Origin: Candidatus Segatella albertsiae
GTDB taxonomy: Bacteria; Bacteroidota; Bacteroidia; Bacteroidales; Bacteroidaceae
Length of the DNA stretch: 20,423 nt
Reading direction: 5' to 3'
Assembly: GCA_002451555.1 (NCBI GenBank)
Contig: DKCU01000107.1
Span: 1 to 20,423 of the forward strand
The notes under the pieces are model-generated. The model worked only from the letters and a program-made list of their open reading frames with translations. It was not told where the DNA came from and did not search any database. This document shows, piece by piece, positions 14,620 to 20,423 of the stretch. A program made the position numbers and the translations under genes. How positions within the stretch are numbered: position 1 is the first letter of the stretch; each line of letters starts with the position of its first letter.

Positions 14620-15744
14620 ATGGAACATCCTGAGAACAAAGATTCTGTCAGTGTAAGTATCTTGACCCCCATCTATGGTGTCGAGAAATACATCGAACAA
14701 TGCGCCCGCTCATTGTTCGAGCAGACGTATGCCAACATCGAGTACATCTTTGTCGATGACTGCACTCCCGATAACAGCATCAAAATCCTGGAGTCCATCA
14801 TCGACGAATATCCAGAAAGGGCACAGCAAGCACACGTTATCCACCATCCCCACAACAAGGGGGTTGGAGCAGCAAGGCAAACTGCCCTCATAGCAGCCAA
14901 GGGCGACTATATCATGTTTGTAGATAGTGATGACTTCCTGCCAGTGGATGCCGTGGAAAAGCTTGTCAGGAAGGGGAAAAAAGAAATAAAGGCAAGCGAA
15001 GAAAAAATAAAGACAAACGAAGCAGGAAAGGCCGAAGGCGATACCCACTCAAGCGTCTATTTGATAGATGGCGGATATGCAGAGTGGAACAACGGCAAGG
15101 CTTCTTTGCTGCAAAAGCCATGTCATATCACAGGAAAGAAATACCTAAAGCTCCTCATCTGCCAAAACATCATCAACAACCGTCTTTGGGGAAGACTCTA
15201 CAAGCGTTCCCTCATCATGGAACATGAGATTTTCTTCCAAGAAGGCATCAACTACGCCGAAGATTTGTTTTGGAACACGCAGTTCCTTGATTACGCCAAG
15301 CAGGAAGATAATAGACAATATAAGGAAGATAAAAAACAAGATAAGGAAGATAATAGACAAGACAAAGCTACCACCAACAAGCTTTGCCTTGACGAGGTGG
15401 TATATTACTATCGAACAGACAACCTCAGTTCCTACACACATGACATATCGGAAAAGAACCTATTGTCATATTTCAAGTCCAGCCAACTACTAACCAACTT
15501 CTTAGCGAAACAAGGTGAAGAGCAAACCTATCGCACCGCTACAGACATCGGTATCGTTAATGCTTATCGCTGGGCGAAAAAAGCCAAGGTATCTTTCGAC
15601 AAGGTAGATGACTTGCTCAAATACAAGCCCAAGAGCCTCATCATCCGCCTCGTCATCTGGCTCATCAAACAGGGATGCCCCATCAAAATCACAAATCTCC
15701 TGTACCTAAGTTACAGAAGGATATACGTCACTTGCCTTTGCTAA
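14620..15744 (+). CDS. Family 2 (GT-A) glycosyltransferase with repeat insertions
   Basis: A 374-residue inverting glycosyltransferase acting at the cytoplasmic face in glycan assembly. The nucleotide-sugar fold shows SILTPIYGVEKYI (13-25), FVDDCTPDNS (44-53), HNKGVGAARQTAL (78-90) and the metal-binding DSDD (102-105); AEDLFWN is the likely acidic motif near the catalytic site. Two charged insertions are unusual. Residues 121-134 are KEIKASE-EKIKTNE, and residues 229-249 are three EDxxQxK heptads, both coded by 21-bp tandem repeats. The 3' end overlaps the convergent flippase gene by 17 bp. The substrate is unknown. Confidence 0.9.
   Translation: MEHPENKDSVSVSILTPIYGVEKYIEQCARSLFEQTYANIEYIFVDDCTPDNSIKILESIIDEYPERAQQAHVIHHPHNKGVGAARQTALIAAKGDYIMFVDSDDFLPVDAVEKLVRKGKKEIKASEEKIKTNEAGKAEGDTHSSVYLIDGGYAEWNNGKASLLQKPCHITGKKYLKLLICQNIINNRLWGRLYKRSLIMEHEIFFQEGINYAEDLFWNTQFLDYAKQEDNRQYKEDKKQDKEDNRQDKATTNKLCLDEVVYYYRTDNLSSYTHDISEKNLLSYFKSSQLLTNFLAKQGEEQTYRTATDIGIVNAYRWAKKAKVSFDKVDDLLKYKPKSLIIRLVIWLIKQGCPIKITNLLYLSYRRIYVTCLC
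14980..15021 (+). repeat. Coding 21-bp tandem repeat, two copies
   Basis: Two 21-bp units (14980-15000 and 15001-15021) encode KKEIKASE-like heptads KEIKASE and EKIKTNE, right after the DSDD-containing half of the GT2 enzyme. Unit length is a multiple of three, so changes in copy number keep the frame. Confidence 0.65.
15304..15366 (+). repeat. Coding 21-bp tandem repeat, three copies
   Basis: Three adjacent 21-bp units at 15304-15324, 15325-15345 and 15346-15366 encode EDNRQYK, EDKKQDK and EDNRQDK. The period is exact, with few substitutions. This is an in-frame minisatellite inside the GT2 gene. Confidence 0.85.
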
Positions 15745-17176
15745 ACTTTTTCTTGGCAAAAGCAAGGCACTCATCAAGGATCCTCACCCTCAGCAACTTC
15801 ATGACGCAGAAATAAATGACAGTCGAGAGCAAGACACGTGCAAGCAGGAGCAAATAAATATTCTCGATGCCACAAGTGATGAAATAAGTAGCCACCATCG
15901 TCAATGCGGCACATGACATGAAAGGGAAGACATCCTTGGCGACATCCAAGAACCTTAAACCTGCAATGCGCCAAATCATCCATTGCCATACAAGCAGCCA
16001 ACCTATTATAAATAAGGTATAGGCTACAACCATGGTATGAATACCATACTGATGACAGAACAGGACCAAGCCCAGCAAGCCCACTACCTGACCCAAGTTG
16101 CACCACATATAGACGTCCGATCGCCCCTTGCTGATGGCAAGGTTCTGATATAGCGTATAAATAGGCATGAAGGCACCGCTCACGCAGAGTATCTGCAACA
16201 GCGGTACACTCGCTATCCATTTCTCATGTATTGTGATGAGGATGAACTCACGAGACACCAGCGTCAGTCCGAACATCAGGGGAAAAGAAAGAAATGCCGT
16301 AAACCGAAGCATCTTACGAAACACCAAAATCTCCCTGCCCTCGTCTTCTCGAACGGAAGCCAACACAGGTTGGGCTATCTGCCCCACGGTATTGGCAACA
16401 AAGGAGTTGGCCTTCGTGTCCCAGTTGTATGCCTGAGAATAGTTGCCCACATCATTGATGGGATAGAAACGACCAAAGACAAAGGTCAGCACATTGGTGC
16501 TCACGGTATTAATGATATTGGTAACCAATAGTTTGACACTAAAGCCGAACATCTTTCTCACAGGTCCGAAGTCGATGTGGAGATTCGGTCTCCATCCCGT
16601 ATAATAGTACCTTCCTATATTCAGGACAGAGATAAAGACCACCTGTTGCCAAGCCAAACTCCAATAAGCCATCCGATTGAATGCCAATACCAAGCCAACG
16701 ATATTGGAAGTGATGAGTGCCATGAAATTGACGATGGCTATCTCCTTGTTCATCATATTCTTCATCATATATCCATTCTGGGCGATGCCAAAAGAAGAGA
16801 TGAAGAAACTCAAGAACACGAAACGTGACAGGGAGGTAAGGCAAGGCTGATGAAAGAACGCTGCTATCAGAGGAGCACAGAAGAACAGCACCACATACAT
16901 CGTGAGACTCACCAAAACATTGAACCAGAACACCGAGTTATAGTCATTGTCGGTAGGCTTGGGAATATTGACCAAAGCCTGAGTGAACCCACTGCTCTGC
17001 AAGTTGCCCGCAATCAAGGTGAATATCGTCAGGATGCCGATGATGCCATAATCGGCTGGCGACAACAACCGAGCCAAAAAGATACCAAACAAGATATTAA
17101 GCACCTGTGTGGAGCCACTGTTCATAGCTCCCCAAAACAATCCCTTGGCGGTTTTTTCCTTCAATGACTCTCCCAT
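15728..17176 (-). CDS. Polysaccharide flippase, Wzx/MOP superfamily
   Basis: A 482-residue integral membrane protein of the polysaccharide-transporter branch of the MOP superfamily, which flips undecaprenyl-diphosphate-linked glycan units across the inner membrane. The start at 17176 (MGESLKEKTAKGLFWGAMN) is typical, with the conserved LFGIFLARLLSPADYGIIGI and SSGFTQALVN segments following. About 12-14 membrane segments are spread along the protein. An upstream in-frame extension is rejected because it would span the promoter at 17237-17267. The gene is divergent from licD and overlaps the GT2 gene end by 17 bp. It places a lipid-linked oligosaccharide pathway at this locus; no Wzy polymerase is seen in the window. 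Confidence 0.9.
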   Translation of the reverse strand: MGESLKEKTAKGLFWGAMNSGSTQVLNILFGIFLARLLSPADYGIIGILTIFTLIAGNLQSSGFTQALVNIPKPTDNDYNSVFWFNVLVSLTMYVVLFFCAPLIAAFFHQPCLTSLSRFVFLSFFISSFGIAQNGYMMKNMMNKEIAIVNFMALITSNIVGLVLAFNRMAYWSLAWQQVVFISVLNIGRYYYTGWRPNLHIDFGPVRKMFGFSVKLLVTNIINTVSTNVLTFVFGRFYPINDVGNYSQAYNWDTKANSFVANTVGQIAQPVLASVREDEGREILVFRKMLRFTAFLSFPLMFGLTLVSREFILITIHEKWIASVPLLQILCVSGAFMPIYTLYQNLAISKGRSDVYMWCNLGQVVGLLGLVLFCHQYGIHTMVVAYTLFIIGWLLVWQWMIWRIAGLRFLDVAKDVFPFMSCAALTMVATYFITCGIENIYLLLLARVLLSTVIYFCVMKLLRVRILDECLAFAKKKFSKGK

Positions 17177-17236
17177 CTTTCTATCTTCTCGTATTAAATT
17201 GCTTTTAAAAATGTATCGATATTGCCTTTTAAGGTG

Positions 17237-17267
17237 CAAAAGTAACATTATTTGTTTGAAGTTCAAA
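17237..17267 (-). promoter_or_regulatory. Promoter for the flippase gene (left half of a mirrored pair)
   Basis: Minus-strand TTTG (17267-17264), a 19-bp spacer and TACTTTTG (17244-17237). The predicted start is near 17230, with a leader of about 54 nt. It overlaps the licD promoter on the other strand. Confidence 0.7.
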
Positions 17268-17285
17268 ACTTTTTGCTTACTTTTG
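17255..17285 (+). promoter_or_regulatory. Promoter for licD (right half of a mirrored pair)
   Basis: TTTG (17255-17258), a 19-bp spacer and TACTTTTG (17278-17285). The predicted start is near 17292, leaving only about 15 nt before the ATG at 17307. The -7 box is identical to that of the divergent promoter and forms a 10-bp inverted repeat with it. Confidence 0.72.
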
Positions 17286-17306
17286 CAGTCATAAACACGA
17301 AATAGT

Positions 17307-18194
17307 ATGGATATAAAGAACATCAAGAAGGAATGGAACGCCACCATCCTGGACATATTGAAGGCATTCATCGAGATTTGCAAGACCCACAACCTCAGAT
17401 ATTACTGTTGTGCAGGAACAGCCATCGGAGCGGCACGCCATCATGGCATGATACCATGGGACGATGACATCGACGTGCTCATGCCACGCCCCGACTACGA
17501 CCGTCTATTGGAAATAGCCAAGACTGAGGACTTCGGTAAATACGAGGTCGTGACTCCCTACAACAATGAGTCATACCCTCTGTACTTCTCGAAGTTAGTC
17601 AACAAGGAGACCACCTTGATAGAAGAAAAGGAACGCCCTTGCATCCTCGGTCTGTATGTTGACATCTTCCCTCTCGATGGCACCGACGACGACCTCGACA
17701 AGGCGAAGGCTTTGTATCGCAAATATTCCAAGACCATCAATCGCCTGAATGCGGTCACCACCCATAACACGTTTGGTGACTACATCTCCCTATTGGGAAG
17801 CACAAAGACCTGGGGGCGATTCGTCATCAAGACCTTAGGCTTTTTCTTCCGCAGCCAGTTGCGCCATCGGCTCATCAGGCAGATGGACGCTATGAGCCAT
17901 CAATACGATTTCGAGAAAGCCAAGAACGTATTGGTCAACACGGGCTCCTACCATTACAAGGAAATTTTCCCTAAGGAATGGCTCGGCAAGGGCAAGGAGT
18001 TCCCTTTCGAGGACACCACCGTGCTGCTGCCTGAGCAAGCAGACACCTATCTCCGCCACTTCTTCGGCGACTATATGCAATACCCTCCTGTGGAACAGAG
18101 GGTGGAGAAGCACCTACGCTATTACCTCAATATGGAGAAGAGAGAAACTTGGGAGGAAATCAAGAAAAAACTAAAACAAGGAAAACAAATATAA
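17307..18194 (+). CDS. licD: LicD-family phosphotransferase
   Basis: A 295-residue protein of the LicD/fukutin-related nucleotidyltransferase-fold family (PF04991). Members transfer a phosphate-linked group, such as phosphocholine or ribitol-phosphate, from a CDP donor to a glycan. Motifs are AGTAIGAARHHGMIPWDDDID (36-56) with the metal-binding Asp triad at 52-54 and Asp56, then LGLYVDIFPLDG, and a C-terminal YLRHFFGDYMQYPP. No membrane segment is seen, so it is likely cytoplasmic. The locus has no choline kinase (LicA) or choline cytidylyltransferase (LicC) in view, but does encode an IspD/TarI-like enzyme, which favours an alditol-phosphate. Convergent with the SDR gene. Confidence 0.9.
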   Translation: MDIKNIKKEWNATILDILKAFIEICKTHNLRYYCCAGTAIGAARHHGMIPWDDDIDVLMPRPDYDRLLEIAKTEDFGKYEVVTPYNNESYPLYFSKLVNKETTLIEEKERPCILGLYVDIFPLDGTDDDLDKAKALYRKYSKTINRLNAVTTHNTFGDYISLLGSTKTWGRFVIKTLGFFFRSQLRHRLIRQMDAMSHQYDFEKAKNVLVNTGSYHYKEIFPKEWLGKGKEFPFEDTTVLLPEQADTYLRHFFGDYMQYPPVEQRVEKHLRYYLNMEKRETWEEIKKKLKQGKQI

Positions 18195-18238
18195 GGTATA
18201 GGGGAAATAAACATTGGTAATAAGGAAGACAAGACGCT

Positions 18239-18291
18239 GCAATAGGGAGAATAAGCCACAGCAATAGGGAGGATAAGCCGCTGCTCCCTAT
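18239..18291. repeat. 22-bp tandem repeat, two copies, with hairpin
   Basis: Two units beginning GCAATAGGGAG (18239-18260 and 18261-18282) agree at 19 of 22 positions. The second unit starts an inverted repeat, ATAGGGAG (18264-18271) with CTCCCTAT (18284-18291). No T-run follows on the plus strand. It may still help to end licD transcription. Confidence 0.65.
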
Positions 18292-18324
18292 CAACAAACC
18301 TGACGCAGCCTACTGCATACCATA

Positions 18325-18404
18325 AAATACAAGTTAGATTTCACCAAATACAAGTTAGATTTCATGAAATACAAGTTAGATTTAATCAAATCCAACTTGT
18401 ATTT
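18325..18404. repeat. 21-bp array: three direct and one inverted copy of a 17-bp core
   Basis: The core AAATACAAGTTAGATTT occurs at 18325, 18346 and 18367, spaced exactly 21 bp apart by 4-base spacers (CACC, CATG, AATC). It is followed at 18388-18404 by AAATCCAACTTGTATTT, its reverse complement with one change. Copy 3 and the inverted copy make a 17-bp stem with one mismatch and a 4-base loop. The array lies between the converging ends of licD and the SDR gene, where a two-way terminator would be expected. Confidence 0.85.
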
Positions 18405-18462
18405 CATCGTATGTAACCTTATCTTAGAGGTTTTCCAATAGCATCATATCGGTTTGGCAACC

Positions 18463-19566
18463 CTATTTATCAGATTTGGCTATCACTTCCTGCAAGGTAT
18501 GTTCCAAACCTTGCTCCAAGTCAAACAAAGGTTTCCATCCCAAGGCCTTCAACTTGTCCGTATTGAAAGTCGCCTTTGTAATAGGAGTTGTATTCCCCTG
18601 TAGGGCATCCGCAGGAATATCAAAGACGACTTTCCGATGAGCTTTCGCCGCAATCAATTCTGCTAATTGCCTGATGGAAACATTCGACTCCGAGTGAGCC
18701 ACATTATAGGCATTCCCCTTCTCACCATCCAGCAACAAGCGCAAGATGGCATGTGCCGCATCCACCACATAGAGCCAAGAGCGGTAAGCCTCACCTTTGC
18801 TCTTCAGCACGATATCCTCGCCTTGGAGCACATTGCGGATAAACTGGGCATACACACGGTTGTCACTCTCCGTGAATCCGGGACCATACGTATGGCTCAA
18901 CCTGGCGATGACGACATCGGCACCATATTCCTCGCCGTATGCCACACAGAGCGTCTCGGCTGCTCGCTTCGACGAAGGATAGCAAGCTCGCACTGAGGCA
19001 CAATCCACATAGCCGCTGCTCTTCTCCGTAAACTCCGAGCCATCACCCTCGCCATAGATTTCGCCCGAGGAGACATAGACCATGCGTTTCATCTCATGTT
19101 CCAAACCATATTCCATGAGATTCGCCACACCATTGATGTTGGCCTTCATCACCTCCACAGGTTTTTGCTTGAAGAAGTTAGGACTCGCATTGCTGGCTGC
19201 ATCAATGATATAATCCACCCGTCCTGTCAAGTCATCATATACATCGTCAAGTATCAAACCGTTTAAGTTCTTATACATAGAAAGAGTGACGTCTATCTCT
19301 GCGAAAGAGAAATGTGGATTCTCCCAGTAGGCGGCGAACTTATGTCGTGCACGCTCCCGATTGCGCCCGGCGGCAATCACCTTGTAATCATAATCCTTAG
19401 GATTCAACATGAGCGCATCAATCACACAACTGCCTATCAAACCCGTTGCGCCAAGCACCAAGATGCACTTGCCATCAAGAGCCCCCAAGTCCAAGCCATG
19501 AGAGAAAATCGACAATATATCTCGTAGATAAGGACGCAAAGCCATATCCGAAGAAGGTTCTAACAT
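18463..19566 (-). CDS. Extended SDR (NAD-dependent epimerase/dehydratase family)
   Basis: A 367-residue extended short-chain dehydrogenase. The dinucleotide-binding GATGLIG lies at 39-45, SSGEIYG at 166-172 and the catalytic Tyr196-x3-Lys200 in CYPSSK; LSHTYGPG and RSWLYVVDAAHAI are typical of sugar-nucleotide epimerase/dehydratases and UDP-glucuronate decarboxylase relatives. The cytidylyltransferase gene lies 97 bp upstream on the same strand, so the pair is probably an operon. SDR partners of IspD-like enzymes reduce pentulose phosphates for CDP-alditols in other bacteria, which suggests but does not show the same here. The start at 19566 lies inside the first copy of a tandem repeat; Met8 (19545) is an alternative start. 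Confidence 0.85.
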   Translation of the reverse strand: MLEPSSDMALRPYLRDILSIFSHGLDLGALDGKCILVLGATGLIGSCVIDALMLNPKDYDYKVIAAGRNRERARHKFAAYWENPHFSFAEIDVTLSMYKNLNGLILDDVYDDLTGRVDYIIDAASNASPNFFKQKPVEVMKANINGVANLMEYGLEHEMKRMVYVSSGEIYGEGDGSEFTEKSSGYVDCASVRACYPSSKRAAETLCVAYGEEYGADVVIARLSHTYGPGFTESDNRVYAQFIRNVLQGEDIVLKSKGEAYRSWLYVVDAAHAILRLLLDGEKGNAYNVAHSESNVSIRQLAELIAAKAHRKVVFDIPADALQGNTTPITKATFNTDKLKALGWKPLFDLEQGLEHTLQEVIAKSDK

Positions 19567-19648
19567 AATACTAACGTGAATTTAACATAAAACTAACATT
19601 GCTTTAACATAAAGCTAACATTGTTCTAACATAAAACTAACAGAGTCC
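19561..19648 (-). repeat. 22-bp tandem repeat, four copies, containing the SDR start codon
   Basis: Units begin at 19561, 19583, 19605 and 19627 with TAACATAA on the plus strand, and the middle two are most alike. On the minus strand each unit contains ATGTTA; the copy nearest the gene supplies the SDR start (CAT at 19564-19566) and its second codon. Other copies make short frames of five codons that each end in a stop. Confidence 0.85.
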
Positions 19649-19663
19649 TAACCAAGCCTACAC

Positions 19664-20380
19664 CTATTTCAGCCAAGACTCAGGCTGCACCTTCATGAGA
19701 GCCTTCAATATCTCCAAGTCTTCGACGGTGGTAATCTTGATGTTCTTCTCCGAGCCAGGCACGATGTGCATTTGTCTGCCACCCAACTCAGCCATCAAGG
19801 TACAAGAAGCCACAGAATTGGTGATTCCTTTCGCCTTGGCTTCCTCATGGGCAGCAATGAGATTGCCCAAGCGGAAAGTCTGAGGGGTCTGTGTACGGAT
19901 GAGTTCATCACGAGGAATGCTCGTGGTAGAAGTGAAACCATCCTCGCTCTCCAAGATAGCCTCACGACACTTGATGCCCGTGATGGCATAGCCATACTTC
20001 TGACAGATGGCGATGTTGGAGGAGATGATGTCCTGCGAAAGCAATGGGCGAACGGCATCATGCACCAATACCAAGTCATCATCCTCACACCCTGCTTCCT
20101 TCAAGCCATAGATGCCATTGTGAATAGACTCCTGACCGTTATTGCCACCAGGGAATATCCACTTCAGCTTGGTGATATTGAATTGATTGGCATACGACTG
20201 CAAGACGGTCTCCCAACCAGCCAAGCAAACGACCGCAATGCCTTGAATATCGGGATGCTTTTGGAAAGCCATCATCGTATGGATGATAATCGGACAATTA
20301 TCCACGTGCATAAACTGCTTGGGAATGTCCTGTCCCATTCTGTTGCCAGAACCTCCAGCTATAATTAGAGCATAGTTCAT
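19664..20380 (-). CDS. IspD/TarI-like CTP-dependent cytidylyltransferase
   Basis: A 238-residue cytidylyltransferase of the IspD/TarI family, about the usual length. Motifs are the CTP-binding AGGSGNRMGQDIPKQF (8-23), GGNNGQESIHNG (78-89), VHDAVRP (106-112), RTQTPQTF (162-169) and KITTVEDLEI near the C-terminus. It could make CDP-methylerythritol for isoprenoids (IspD) or a CDP-alditol such as CDP-ribitol for glycans (TarI, Bcs1, human ISPD/CRPPA). The neighbouring SDR and nearby LicD favour the second role, but sequence motifs visible here do not decide it. The ATG at 20380 starts the conserved NYALIIAGG. No promoter match is visible in the 43 bp left upstream. Confidence 0.87.
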   Translation of the reverse strand: MNYALIIAGGSGNRMGQDIPKQFMHVDNCPIIIHTMMAFQKHPDIQGIAVVCLAGWETVLQSYANQFNITKLKWIFPGGNNGQESIHNGIYGLKEAGCEDDDLVLVHDAVRPLLSQDIISSNIAICQKYGYAITGIKCREAILESEDGFTSTTSIPRDELIRTQTPQTFRLGNLIAAHEEAKAKGITNSVASCTLMAELGGRQMHIVPGSEKNIKITTVEDLEILKALMKVQPESWLK

Positions 20381-20423
20381 ACTTTTTATATCTTTAGATT
20401 ATGTCGAGTAAGTGGAGGGAATT

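Noticed and set aside
17177..17392. N-terminal extension of the flippase frame
   Set aside because: It runs across both divergent promoters and into licD, and the family-typical start is at 17176.
17307..18194. Classic lic phosphocholine locus
   Set aside because: No choline kinase, choline transporter or LicC-type choline cytidylyltransferase is seen; the cytidylyltransferase present is of the IspD/TarI type.
18325..18404. CRISPR-like array
   Set aside because: Spacers are only 4 bases, there are three direct units and one inverted unit, and no cas gene is in the window.
19561..19648. Integron attachment sites or CRISPR repeats upstream of the SDR
   Set aside because: The units are directly adjacent 22-bp tandem copies with no spacers, no paired simple sites and no integrase gene nearby.

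Overview
The window looks like a chromosomal segment from a Bacteroidota gut or oral commensal, most likely Prevotellaceae (Prevotella/Segatella type). The grounds are a SusC/SusD pair, seven good matches to the Bacteroidota promoter (TTTG, 19-21 bp, TAnnTTTG or a near match) placed just upstream of genes, little Shine-Dalgarno signal, and several AAA ATPase genes of types common in that group. The genus is inferred; no rRNA or other marker is present.

Left part (1-9032): the 3' end of an AAA-type ATPase gene, then a complete DUF4143-type ATPase gene (495-1748) whose promoter is flanked by two copies of a 38-bp repeat with a TGTGA-N4-TCACA dyad. On the minus strand lies a susC-susD outer-membrane uptake pair (6731 down to 1862) with its own promoter and two tandem terminator hairpins, but no glycoside hydrolase or regulator beside it. 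Next is an 85-codon remnant of another ATPase gene (7092-7349), which keeps promoter, N-terminus and C-terminus but has lost the catalytic middle in frame. Then comes a minus-strand AAA-ATPase_like/PD-(D/E)XK gene (7464-9032). Four members of this loosely related ATPase class thus sit within 9 kb.

Middle and right part (9259-20380): the housekeeping enoyl-ACP reductase gene fabI with a clear promoter, then a surface-glycan region. It holds a GtrA-type flippase, two paralogous polytopic membrane proteins (possibly GT-C-like transferases), a Core-2/I-branching (GT14-like) transferase, a GT2 transferase, a Wzx-type flippase, a LicD-family phosphotransferase, an extended SDR and an IspD/TarI-like cytidylyltransferase. 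Orientation alternates, giving two convergent gene-end overlaps and two divergent promoter regions, one with mirror-image -7 boxes.

How they may work together: cytidylyltransferase and SDR could supply a CDP-alditol, LicD could transfer the alditol-phosphate (or phosphocholine-like group) to a glycan, the GTs would build the glycan, Wzx would flip the lipid-linked unit, and GtrA with the polytopic proteins could decorate it outside the inner membrane. This is inference from families and proximity. The right half is also rich in short tandem repeats with 7-, 21- or 22-bp units. Some are in coding sequence, and one contains the SDR start codon together with five tiny start-stop frames. The locus may therefore vary among strains.
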